Shown here piece by piece: positions 8,701 to 13,860 of a DNA stretch of 13,860 nucleotides. The stretch's first letter is position 1. Each line of letters starts with the position of its first letter. Position numbers and translations under genes: made by a program. The notes beneath the pieces are model-generated. The model saw nothing but the letters and a program-made list of their open reading frames with translations. It was not told the origin of the DNA and searched no databases. Origin of the DNA: Campylobacterales bacterium (GTDB lineage Bacteria; Campylobacterota; Campylobacteria; Campylobacterales; QNZT01); assembly GCA_027080605.1 (NCBI GenBank), contig JALWRO010000253.1, positions 1-13,860 on the forward strand. Reading direction: 5' to 3'.

Positions 8701-8976
8701 GACTACCGGCAACTGAATATCGAAGCGATCGAAGCACTGGCAAAACTCTTTCGCAACAACCCTCGTTTTCGGATAGAGGATGATCTTATTCTGGATGTAT
8801 TGATCGGGCATGCGGTACGGATTGCGTGGGAGAAGGAGCATGGTAACGGCAACTATCATGAGCAGCGCGGCGAAGCGTGGGAGGCTTTTTACAAATGCTC
8901 GCCGCGTGAAACGGAAGAGGCGTTTATAGCGGCTTTTGTCTATCTGCTTGCGCCGCAGGAAGGGATGGTACAGTGA
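5788..8976 (+). CDS. Bacterial homologue of phosphorylase kinase alpha/beta regulatory subunit (GH15-like)
   Basis: This 1062-residue protein resembles, from recall and over its whole length, animal phosphorylase kinase alpha subunit (PHKA). Matching blocks in order are NPVTGLLPAS-like, DAWVRDNVYSIL (46-57), VVKLMRGLL, VVGDDEWGHLQIDATSIFLL, AQMTASGLRI, YGIWERG (183-189), SSVGMAKAALEAI, STSKE (252-256), YGCKRFLRDG, the W403 region PLVWAQSLYML, GDIDPL, LSGRP (495-499), VKTGRL, VLTQEI (787-792), and a C-terminal block from about 898 with RFYKDIWHMLQQCNGL and YRQLNIEAIEAL. E187 after W186 sits where GH15 glucoamylases have their general acid; E397 is a weaker base candidate. The serine-rich regulatory insert and CaaX tail of animal PHKA are absent. 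It could be a glucan hydrolase, a glucan-binding regulator of GlgP, or both. Cytoplasmic: no signal peptide is seen. glk follows 19 bases later. Confidence 0.85.
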   Translation: MNTDSLQSSLDRHFRAIEKIILSRQDPVTGLLPASTAVKAHGDYTDAWVRDNVYSILSVWGLSLAYQRHFGEHHRTHLLSQSVVKLMRGLLTAMMRQADHVEKFKYTLEPTDALHAKYGTHTGLAVVGDDEWGHLQIDATSIFLLMLAQMTASGLRIVFTQDEVDFVQNLVHYISRSYCTPDYGIWERGNKINHGKTEINCSSVGMAKAALEAIDGVNLFGNVASHEAVIHVIASDVARARFTLESLLPRESTSKETDAALLSIIGYPAYAIEDQALVERTRQKIIKKLCGEYGCKRFLRDGHQSAIEDTSRLHYEPEELRAFEHIESEWPLFFTYLLLDALMRRDHEAVWHWQKKLAPLFVERDGERLLPELYIVPKERIEAEKAHPGSQERVPNENIPLVWAQSLYMLCDMIMDGVLRPGDIDPLHRRERIGHRRQTQILVAVISQNERVRQKLLDLGFSSETPQDVLPVKIRQASQLSLLHTLLGQNAKLHLSGRPMLVARTITTSQAYLVDGEETLFLPYYFDPQGFYFSYDNTLLVEHFRTSLKFLSSSWDQPGQPILPFLVREDMLEGEDQASVLALLHELQSGVCDGLVVKTGRLGQLMTTAAVERIENLDNVTLADLKIESVADNAICFTSDFHEEVPLGSEACAFWDTQSDEVLAERLVTETNHFAQAYIVSLLWQRHGKSFMLHTPQGAVSLADFTEQLYAVCTLRHNWAVVRRLADITGKFDDRLEDVLLDIVIRQKRLAVGRAYFDKAIFSKPQDNLAIVRTIDGFCGENAAERVLTQEIILHLGYLIRREPELFDNMITLRTWYFVQLLVGQIARERGESIGAAYETLLTLAPHNIYRRLHKILKSFKIETRQLIDQENLKASGTPDIEAIEKGIVGAETAEVKEWHQWREQMGMIGRLSARFYKDIWHMLQQCNGLVIGEKYNLRSRIGSELTLESTPGEQNFALKIDALLQGITAADYRQLNIEAIEALAKLFRNNPRFRIEDDLILDVLIGHAVRIAWEKEHGNGNYHEQRGEAWEAFYKCSPRETEEAFIAAFVYLLAPQEGMVQ

Positions 8977-8983
8977 TGAAAAG

Positions 8984-8990
8984 AGAGGAG
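8984..8990 (+). promoter_or_regulatory. Ribosome-binding site that selects the glk start
   Basis: AGAGGAG lies 5 bases before the ATG at 8996. An upstream in-frame ATG at 8936 would overlap the previous gene by 41 bp, has no such site, and would add 20 residues that do not belong to the glucokinase family. Confidence 0.75.
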
Positions 8991-8995
8991 CGTTC

Positions 8996-9982
8996 ATGAA
9001 GATACTGGCAGGAGATATCGGCGGGACAAAATCTGTTCTGGCGATTTTTGAAAAAGAGGGCGATACACTCAACGTTGCGGCACATGAACAGTTTGCCAGC
9101 CGGGACTTTTCCGATTTTACCGATGTAGTGAAGCTTTTTCTTGAAAAAGCGGGGCATCCGAAGATCGATGCGGCGGTGCTGGGAATCGCCGGACCGGTGA
9201 TCGGCGGCGTATGCCGTACGACCAATCTTCCCTGGGTGATTGAAACCAAATCTCTGCAACAACAACTTGGGACATCGGGCGTAAAACTGCTGAACGATCT
9301 TGAAGCGACTGCCTACGGTATGCTCTATCTCGATGAATCGCAGTTTGTTTCGCTCAATTCCGATGCGGTAACTGCGGATGCCAACCGGGCGGTGATTGCC
9401 GCAGGTACGGGGCTGGGAGAGGCGTTGCTTTACCGGGATGGGGAGGGGTTTCATCCTGTCGGTACGGAAGGCGGTCATACCGATTTTGCCCCGGTGACAC
9501 CGCAGCAGGATCGATTGTTACACTGGCTGCGCAGCCACTATCCGTCGCATGTCAGTATTGAAAGAGTGTTGTCGGGACCGGGGATTTATACGCTCTATCG
9601 GTTTCTTGCGGAGAGCGGATTTGCTCCGGAACCCGCCTTTATGCAGGATTTGCCCGAAGACGCCGATCCGAGCGCGATGGTGAGCAAAGGTGCGCTGGAG
9701 TACAAAGACCGGCTCTGCAGTGAAACTTTGCGTCTTTTTACAGAGATTTACGGGCAGGAAGCGGGTAATCTGGCGCTGAAAACACTGGCACTTGGTGGTT
9801 TGTATATCGGCGGGGGGATTGCTCCGAAGATTTTGCCTTTTTTGCAGGAGGAGACTTTTCTCAATGCATTTGTCCACAAAGGGCGTTTTGAACCGTTGCT
9901 GCGGCAGGTGGAGGTGAAAGTTTCGCTGGAGCCTGAAACGGCGCTGATAGGTGCGGCACGGTATGCCGCTGACAGGCTCTAG
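8996..9982 (+). CDS. glk: Glucokinase (non-ROK, Glk family)
   Basis: The 328-residue product should phosphorylate free glucose to glucose-6-phosphate with ATP. Family signatures are the N-terminal phosphate loop MKILAGDIGGTKS (D7), GIAGPVIGG, the catalytic aspartate D101 in LLNDLEATAYG, the adenosine-loop AAGTGLGEALL, the sugar-binding TEGGHTDFAP, and VLSGPGIYTLYRFL, all as in proteobacterial Glk (Pfam Glucokinase) rather than ROK kinases. Length and motif order are normal. It follows the phosphorylase-kinase-like gene by 19 bases and is clearly in the same transcription unit. This fits removal of free glucose released when glycogen is hydrolysed. No sugar transporter is nearby, so an internal glucose source is more likely than uptake; that is inference. 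Confidence 0.93.
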   Translation: MKILAGDIGGTKSVLAIFEKEGDTLNVAAHEQFASRDFSDFTDVVKLFLEKAGHPKIDAAVLGIAGPVIGGVCRTTNLPWVIETKSLQQQLGTSGVKLLNDLEATAYGMLYLDESQFVSLNSDAVTADANRAVIAAGTGLGEALLYRDGEGFHPVGTEGGHTDFAPVTPQQDRLLHWLRSHYPSHVSIERVLSGPGIYTLYRFLAESGFAPEPAFMQDLPEDADPSAMVSKGALEYKDRLCSETLRLFTEIYGQEAGNLALKTLALGGLYIGGGIAPKILPFLQEETFLNAFVHKGRFEPLLRQVEVKVSLEPETALIGAARYAADRL

Positions 9983-10010
9983 GTACTTTATGTGCTTGTG
10001 TGAAAATAAA

Positions 10011-10020
10011 AAAGAGAGGA
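10011..10020 (+). promoter_or_regulatory. Ribosome-binding site that selects the galT-like start
   Basis: AAAGAGAGGA stands three bases before the ATG at 10024. The alternative in-frame GTG at 10000 has no purine-rich site ahead of it, and its extra eight codons consist mainly of this ribosome-binding site. Confidence 0.65.
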
Positions 10021-10023
10021 ACC

Positions 10024-11043
10024 ATGTCTCAGATTCGTTATGATCTTTTCCGGGATCAGTATGTCATTATCGCTCCGGAGCGGATGCAAAGAGCGGCGTT
10101 TTTGCCGGCTGCCAAACTGCAGCAGAGTGAAATTTGCCCTTTTTGTGAAGGGAAAGAGGCGCTTACGCCGCCTGAAATCTACGCCATCCGCCCTCATGGA
10201 AGCGCCAACATGCCCGGCTGGAAAACCAGAGTAGTGCCCAATCTGTATAAAGTGCTGGCAATCGAAACGCCGCCGGAAAAACATCATGAAGCTATTTTCG
10301 AGTGGCAGGAGGGGTTTGGCGCACATGAAGTGATTATAGACATGCCGCGTCATGAACTGCGCATGGATCAGTGGAGCAAGGCGGAGTTTGTCAACTGGAT
10401 TTTGACCATCCAGGAGCGTGTGCAGGATTTGCAGCGAGACTTTCGATTGGTCTATCTCTCCGTTTTTAAAAACCACGGACAACACGCTTCCGCGACACAG
10501 GCACATCCGCATACGCAGATTTTGGGTTTGCCTTTGGTGCCGAAGATGAAGATGGCGCAGATCAGACACCATGTTGCCTATTTTCATGAACATCAGCGTT
10601 GTATCGTCGAAGCGCTGCAAGCAGCGGAAATGGCGGAGAAAACCCGTGTCATTTTACAAAACGATACGTTTGTCGCGATTGCGCCGTTTGCAAGCGGTGT
10701 GCCGTTTGAAGTGTGGATTACGCCGAAGAAAAAGATCTCTTCTTTGACACAAGTGTGTGAAACAGGTGTGCATGCGCTTTCTGCTTTGCTCAAAGAGTTG
10801 TTTGCGCGCTTTTATCTGGTGTTGGGTGAGTTTGATTTTAACCTCTCTTTTGAAATTCCCCCGGTACAGAAGTACGGTGAAACAGAGGAGATTTTTCACC
10901 TGTTTGAAGAGGCGTGTCGGTTCGGCATACGGATACAGCCGCGTTTGACCGGGCTGGGAGGTTTTGAACTCTCAACCGGGATGATGATCAACCCCGTCGA
11001 GCCGGAACTGGCGGCAGAGCAATTAAGGAACGCCAAAAAGTGA
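10024..11043 (+). CDS. galT: GalT-family hexose-1-phosphate nucleotidylyltransferase
   Basis: This 339-residue protein belongs to the galactose-1-phosphate uridylyltransferase family of the HIT superfamily. It shows the opening signature RYDLFRDQYVIIAPER, a zinc site predicted from C38 and C41 (CPFC), H110 (MPRHEL) and H161, and the nucleophile H163 in the HPHTQ motif, where Q165 completes HxHxQ. The usual transfer moves a nucleotide between UDP-glucose and galactose-1-phosphate through a covalent nucleotidyl-histidine. No galE, galK or glgC is in the window, and the gene sits directly before glgA. Within this family the plant enzyme At5g18200 acts on ADP-glucose, so a role in handling the glycogen precursor is possible. 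The family assignment is firm; the exact substrate is not. Its TGA stop overlaps the GTG start of glgA. Confidence 0.85.
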   Translation: MSQIRYDLFRDQYVIIAPERMQRAAFLPAAKLQQSEICPFCEGKEALTPPEIYAIRPHGSANMPGWKTRVVPNLYKVLAIETPPEKHHEAIFEWQEGFGAHEVIIDMPRHELRMDQWSKAEFVNWILTIQERVQDLQRDFRLVYLSVFKNHGQHASATQAHPHTQILGLPLVPKMKMAQIRHHVAYFHEHQRCIVEALQAAEMAEKTRVILQNDTFVAIAPFASGVPFEVWITPKKKISSLTQVCETGVHALSALLKELFARFYLVLGEFDFNLSFEIPPVQKYGETEEIFHLFEEACRFGIRIQPRLTGLGGFELSTGMMINPVEPELAAEQLRNAKK

Positions 11044-12401
11044 AAATCCTCTTTTGTGCATCGGAAGCGTATCCTTTTGCCAAAAGCGGCGGTCTGGCGG
11101 ATGTCGCCTATGCACTGCCTAAAGCACTCTCAAAACATGCCGAGGTCACTTTGATGCTCCCCTGGTACGGTTTCATGAAGCTTCCTGCATCGCCCGTGAA
11201 GCTTCATGAGAGCGTACTGGTATTTGGCGGACATAGCTACCCCGTCTCTTTCTGGAAGTGTGCAGTGGACGGTTTGGATGTTGTGCTGGTTAAAATCGCA
11301 CTGTTGTATGAAAGCGCACAACTTTACGGTTTGGAAAATGACGATTTGCGTTTCACCCTTTTCAGCCGCGCAATTGTCGCTTTTGCGGAACAGGAAAAAG
11401 TCGATGTGCTGCATCTCAACGACTGGCATACCGCACTTGCCGCACTTTTTGCCAAAGAGCAGGGGCTTTTTTGCAAAGTAGTTTTTACGATCCACAATCT
11501 CGCTTTTCAGGGTGTTTTTGGATATGATCGTTTGCGCGTACTGGGGCTGGGAGAGCGCTATTTTCAGATGGAGTTGCTGGAATTTTACGGAAATATCAAC
11601 TTCATGAAAGCGGGAATCGCTTTTGCCGATGCCGTCACAACCGTTAGTCCTACCTACGCCAGAGAGATTCAGACACCGGAGTTCGGCTGCGGACTGGACG
11701 GTTTTTTACGCAAGCACAGCCGTAAACTGAGCGGTATTCTCAACGGTATCGACACCTCGTTTTTCAATCCCCGAAACGATGGGCTGATATCGTGCCACAT
11801 GAAGCGCAAAATCTCCACTTTCAAAGCGTGCAACAAAAAAGCGTTTTGGGGAAAGAGAACCGATCTGCCGCTTTTTGTATTTATCGGCAGGATGACACCG
11901 CAAAAAGGGATCAATCTTCTGGTTGCACTTCATGAAACAGTTGGTAAATTGCCGCTGCTGTTCGCCTTTCTGGGCGACGGAGAGAGTGACGTCACCGAAC
12001 AGCTGGAACAGGCAGCCCAAAAACACGACAACATCTTTTACCACAAAGGCTATAACGAAGCACTCGCGCACCAGATGTACGCCGCCGCAGACTTCCTTGT
12101 TATGCCCTCCCGTTTTGAACCCTGCGGACTCAACCAGATGATCGCCATGCATTATGGCGCCGTGCCGATTGTACACAAAACAGGCGGTTTGGCAGATACC
12201 GTTCATGAAAGAGGAAAACAGTGCGGCAGGGGGATCGTGTTTGGGGAGTGTACTTCAGAAAAACTGCTCAAAGCGATACAAAAAGCGCTTCGGTTGTATC
12301 AGGAGAAAGAAAAACTTGAAGAGATGAACCGGTTTAATATGGAGTGCGACTTTTCATTTGAGATACCGGCGTTGCGGTATGTGGGGTTGTATAAAAAGTA
12401 A
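11040..12401 (+). CDS. glgA: Glycogen synthase (GT5, ADP-glucose type)
   Basis: This 453-residue glycosyltransferase should extend alpha-1,4-glucan chains from ADP-glucose (or UDP-glucose). The N-terminal sugar-nucleotide motif KSGGLADV (K15), LHLNDWHTA, the linker VSPTYAREIQTPEFGCGLDG, NGIDTSFFNP, the C-terminal domain start FIGRMTPQKG and the catalytic PSRFEPCGLNQMIAM (E360), then KTGGLADTV, follow the standard GlgA order. Bacterial GlgA is usually about 470-480 residues, so this one is slightly short, mainly between domains. The start is GTG at 11040 in a GTGA overlap with the preceding stop, the expected form for translational coupling; no other start lies before the conserved N-terminus MKILFCASEAYPFA. 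It closes the glycogen operon, and the DNA becomes AT-rich right after its stop. Confidence 0.94.
   Translation: MKILFCASEAYPFAKSGGLADVAYALPKALSKHAEVTLMLPWYGFMKLPASPVKLHESVLVFGGHSYPVSFWKCAVDGLDVVLVKIALLYESAQLYGLENDDLRFTLFSRAIVAFAEQEKVDVLHLNDWHTALAALFAKEQGLFCKVVFTIHNLAFQGVFGYDRLRVLGLGERYFQMELLEFYGNINFMKAGIAFADAVTTVSPTYAREIQTPEFGCGLDGFLRKHSRKLSGILNGIDTSFFNPRNDGLISCHMKRKISTFKACNKKAFWGKRTDLPLFVFIGRMTPQKGINLLVALHETVGKLPLLFAFLGDGESDVTEQLEQAAQKHDNIFYHKGYNEALAHQMYAAADFLVMPSRFEPCGLNQMIAMHYGAVPIVHKTGGLADTVHERGKQCGRGIVFGECTSEKLLKAIQKALRLYQEKEKLEEMNRFNMECDFSFEIPALRYVGLYKK
11173..11209 (+). repeat. Perfect 12-bp inverted repeat inside glgA
   Basis: TCATGAAGCTTC and GAAGCTTCATGA form a perfect inverted repeat with a 13-base spacer, about 45 codons into glgA. 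Each arm also holds the palindrome GAAGCTTC. In mRNA it would fold as a stable hairpin early in the gene. It encodes the mirrored-looking peptides MKL and VKLHE, so chance codon use is possible. Confidence 0.7.
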
Positions 12402-12452
12402 ATATTCGTCAATTTGACTATTTTTTAAAAACTCGTTAAATTGACGAATATT
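12401..12452 (+). promoter_or_regulatory. Promoter framed by a perfect 15-bp inverted repeat (operator pair)
   Basis: The arms are 12401-12415 (AATATTCGTCAATTT) and 12438-12452 (AAATTGACGAATATT), with a 22-base spacer. A promoter lies across them: TTGACT at 12414-12419, a 17-base spacer, and TAAATT at 12437-12442, both overlapping the arms. Each side also contains a smaller near-palindrome, GTCAATTTGAC at 12408-12418 and GTTAAATTGAC at 12435-12445. The predicted transcript starts near 12449 and reads into the helix-turn-helix gene at 12474. Two operators on the two promoter boxes indicate autorepression by that protein. The stem is AT-rich with a long loop, so it is a poor terminator for glgA. 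Confidence 0.65.
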
Positions 12453-12473
12453 AAAACGAAATAAGGCAAAGCC

Positions 12474-12896
12474 ATGAAAAAAATAGATCATACACTTTTT
12501 ATACATATGTTAAAGACTAAAGGTATCACGCAAAAGGCTTTTTCCGAATATGCCAAAATACCATACGATACGGTAACCGGCTGGAAGAAAAAAGGTACTG
12601 TACCTGCATATGCAATGGTGATTGCCAGAGATATGGCGTATCGTATAAATCTTGATGAAGAAGCGCAAAAAAAGCTGCAACGCCGATATAAAAGGAATCG
12701 TTTTCGTGTTGTCTCTTTGCAACCGGAGGAAGAGAAAAGAATTGAAGCGGCGTTTTGGGGTACGAACTATACTGCCGGTGAAATTATTGAAAAAGTGAAA
12801 AACGGGGATGAAAAATTTGTCAAACGTTTTTATAATAATCTTCCCGATTCACTTTGCCGTAAAGCGTTATCGGCAGAAGTGAAGAGAGATGCATAG
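12474..12896 (+). CDS. Small helix-turn-helix DNA-binding protein, unknown family
   Basis: I do not recognise this 140-residue basic protein by name. Residues about 17-40 (GITQKAFSEYAKIPYDTVTG, then WKKKG) have the layout of an XRE/Cro-like helix-turn-helix with a recognition helix ending at W37. A basic stretch follows at 65-78 (QKKLQRRYKRNRFR). Residues about 84-133 form a separate acidic-helical region with AFWGTNYTAGEIIEKV and KRFYNNLP, which I cannot place. The ATG has a weak AAGG site (12463-12466). Base composition is clearly lower in GC than in the glycogen genes, and the gene has its own operator-framed promoter, both suggesting an accessory gene such as a repressor or antitoxin-type regulator. 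No partner toxin or phage gene is visible before the sequence break downstream. Confidence 0.65.
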   Translation: MKKIDHTLFIHMLKTKGITQKAFSEYAKIPYDTVTGWKKKGTVPAYAMVIARDMAYRINLDEEAQKKLQRRYKRNRFRVVSLQPEEEKRIEAAFWGTNYTAGEIIEKVKNGDEKFVKRFYNNLPDSLCRKALSAEVKRDA

Positions 12897-12921
12897 AGAT
12901 GACTGGGAAGCAGTCTATCTC
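12896..12921 (+). terminator. Hairpin directly after the helix-turn-helix gene
   Basis: GAGAT-GACTG pairs with CAGTC-ATCTC around the loop GGAAG, a 10-bp stem with one bulged T at 12916. It begins on the last base of the TAG stop. No T-tract follows, so it may protect the transcript end or act as a weak terminator. Confidence 0.45.
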
Positions 12922-12939
12922 AATCATATAAATTCCCTG

Positions 12940-12967
12940 TGTTTTCTTTTTTGAAAAAAAGAAAACA
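12940..12967. repeat. 28-bp perfect AT-rich palindrome
   Basis: TGTTTTCTTTTTT and AAAAAAGAAAACA are perfect 13-base arms around a 2-base centre (GA). One half is pyrimidine-rich and the other purine-rich. It could extrude as a cruciform or terminate transcription coming from the right; for rightward transcription it is followed by A-rich DNA. Confidence 0.6.
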
Positions 12968-12974
12968 AAAAGAA

Positions 12975-13000
12975 CAAAAGCCCTGAAATAAGGGATTTTG
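12975..13000 (+). terminator. Candidate Rho-independent terminator
   Basis: CAAAA-G-CCCT, loop GAAATA, then AGGG-A-TTTTG: two paired blocks (4 bp and 5 bp) separated by one G/A mismatch. The downstream arm carries the short T run, and more T-rich DNA follows at about 13008. It is a plausible end for the helix-turn-helix transcript, weak in GC. Confidence 0.5.
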
Positions 13001-13146
13001 TAAAGTGTTTATTTTTTATTCTATTTTTTTTATTTGGCAAGGAAGAAACTATATTTTTCTGTGCATCTTCTTTTCTCAACTTCATTTGATTTTATTTTTT
13101 CCAGGATATGTTTTTTTGATTTAGAATCGAAATTTGTTTGTAAAGT

Positions 13147-13175
13147 TTGCATACAGTTTAAGTTTTAAGTATAAT
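13147..13175 (+). promoter_or_regulatory. Sigma70-like promoter ahead of the sequence junction
   Basis: TTGCAT at 13147-13152 and a perfect TATAAT at 13170-13175 are exactly 17 bases apart, giving a predicted start near 13182. No ribosome-binding site or intact gene start follows; the next frame is the truncated isomerase. The promoter probably belonged to a gene that has been replaced or lost at the junction. Confidence 0.55.
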
Positions 13176-13204
13176 GATTTAACTTTATATTTAATTTTAT
13201 TATC

Positions 13205-13828
13205 GTGCAAAATGGTGAAATAACAAATAATCATGTGAAGGAATACTATGAAAAACACAAGGACGAATACACCCAGAAGGAGCAGGTAAAGGCAAGGCAC
13301 ATCCTTGTAAAGGTCCCTGCAGGGGGCGATGAAAAGGCATGGGATAAGGCAAAAAATAAGGCATTGAAAATAAAGAAAGAGGCAGAGGGGGGAAAGGATT
13401 TTGGCGAACTTGCCAGAAAATATTCAGATGACCCTGGCACCAGGGACAGGGGGGGAGAGCTTGGCTATTTTGGCAAAGGGCGTATGGTGCCTGAGTTTGA
13501 AAAGGCGGCATTTAGCCTGAAACCAGGCGAGATATCAGACCCTGTAAAGACCATATTTGGCTGGCACCTAATCCAGGTGGAGGATGTGAAGGCTGCCCAA
13601 GCAAAGCCCTTTGACAAGGTGGAGAGCTTTGTTAAACAGAGGGCACTCCAGGAGAAGCGCCAAAAAGAATTGGAAAAGCTCCTCAAAGACGTAAGGCAAA
13701 AATATGAGGTCAAGGTCAACAAAGAGGCCCTAGAGCAAGTGAAGATAGAGATGCCCAAAGGTTCTCCCATGGGTGGAATGCACGGATTCCATGGCGGAGG
13801 ACATGGTGGCATGCCACAGGGTCACTAG
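13205..13828 (+). CDS. Parvulin-type peptidyl-prolyl isomerase, N-terminus missing at a junction
   Basis: The frame holds a parvulin (PpiC/SurA-like) domain at about residues 26-130, with EQVKARHILVK (H32), KYSDDPGTRDRGGELGYFG, GRMVPEFEKAAF and IFGWHLIQVED (H121). A charged helical tail follows, then a glycine/histidine/methionine-rich end (MGGMHGFHGGGHGG). Exported relatives begin with a signal peptide and an N-terminal chaperone domain of 100 or more residues. Here the first residues (EITNNHVKEYYEKHKDEY) are already the end of that domain, and an in-frame TGA at 13175-13177 blocks extension. The GTG at 13205 has no ribosome-binding site, so the given start is only a frame limit. Codon use differs from the window: AGG arginine is frequent and GGG common. 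It appears to come from another organism, perhaps by mis-assembly; otherwise it is a broken gene. Confidence 0.75.
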   Translation: MQNGEITNNHVKEYYEKHKDEYTQKEQVKARHILVKVPAGGDEKAWDKAKNKALKIKKEAEGGKDFGELARKYSDDPGTRDRGGELGYFGKGRMVPEFEKAAFSLKPGEISDPVKTIFGWHLIQVEDVKAAQAKPFDKVESFVKQRALQEKRQKELEKLLKDVRQKYEVKVNKEALEQVKIEMPKGSPMGGMHGFHGGGHGGMPQGH

Positions 13829-13860
13829 TCGGCGCGAGTCGATCAGTCTCATCTGTGGCC
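13829..13860. other. GC-rich end of window, unassigned
   Basis: The 32 bases after the isomerase stop are GC-rich and contain no supportable feature. They may belong to the foreign segment or to residual end-of-contig sequence. Confidence 0.3.

Larger units (their letters stand above)
12897..13204. other. AT-rich intergenic region without a gene
   Basis: About 300 bases without a supportable coding frame. It holds three consecutive inverted repeats in its first third and a sigma70-like promoter at 13147-13175 (listed separately). Between about 13003 and 13140 I see only T-rich DNA with no RNA gene or repeat. Confidence 0.6.

Noticed and set aside
8936..8995. Earlier ATG extending glucokinase by 20 residues
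   Set aside because: It overlaps the previous gene, lacks a ribosome-binding site, and the added residues come before the conserved MKILAGDIGGT start.
10000..10023. GTG giving the GalT-like protein eight more residues
   Set aside because: The added codons consist mainly of the ribosome-binding site for the ATG at 10024.
12401..12452. The 15-bp inverted repeat as a terminator for glgA
   Set aside because: The stem is AT-rich with a 22-base loop and no T-tract after it, and a correctly spaced promoter lies across it; an operator explains it better.
1..13860. Search for CRISPR arrays, tRNA/rRNA genes, transposases and a protein kinase or calmodulin-like partner
   Set aside because: No regularly spaced repeats, no recognisable RNA gene, no transposase, and no kinase or EF-hand motif were seen on either strand.

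Overview
The window reads as about 12.4 kb of a mid-GC bacterial chromosome devoted to glycogen and lower glycolysis, followed by a small AT-rich regulatory stretch and a short foreign-looking end. Gene content and protein style suggest a campylobacterotal (Sulfurovum/Sulfurimonas-like) chemolithotroph. That assignment is an inference from protein resemblance, as there is no marker gene here.

Left block (1-5091, + strand): the end of a class I (DhnA-type) fructose-bisphosphate aldolase, a dihydrolipoamide dehydrogenase (lpdA), enolase (eno, overlapping lpdA by 14 bp) and a compact bacterial alpha-glucan phosphorylase (glgP). They are packed like one operon that ends at an 11-bp hairpin. A convergent small glycine-rich stress-type membrane protein lies on the minus strand (5111-5623). 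It shares a short divergent promoter region with the next block.

Right block (5788-12401, + strand): a 1062-residue protein that is co-linear, end to end, with the eukaryotic phosphorylase kinase regulatory alpha/beta subunits (GH15-like N-terminal domain plus the PhK C-terminal domain), a non-ROK glucokinase (glk), a GalT-family nucleotidylyltransferase, and glycogen synthase (glgA, GTG start, 4-bp overlap). Together the blocks can make glucan (GlgA), cut it by phosphorolysis (GlgP) and perhaps by hydrolysis (GH15-like protein), rescue free glucose (Glk) and send the products down glycolysis (aldolase, enolase). The most interesting item is the phosphorylase-kinase-subunit homologue beside a glycogen phosphorylase. 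The window holds no protein kinase and no calmodulin-like gene.

After glgA the DNA becomes AT-rich. A perfect 15-bp inverted repeat frames a sigma70-like promoter so that each arm covers a promoter box. It precedes a small helix-turn-helix protein (12474-12896), a layout typical of autorepression. Several hairpins follow, then a good promoter (13147-13175) that points into the last ORF. That ORF (13205-13828) is the C-terminal part of a parvulin-type peptidyl-prolyl isomerase lacking its N-terminal region. Its codon usage differs from everything upstream, so the end of the window looks like a junction: an assembly chimera, or less likely a real insertion.
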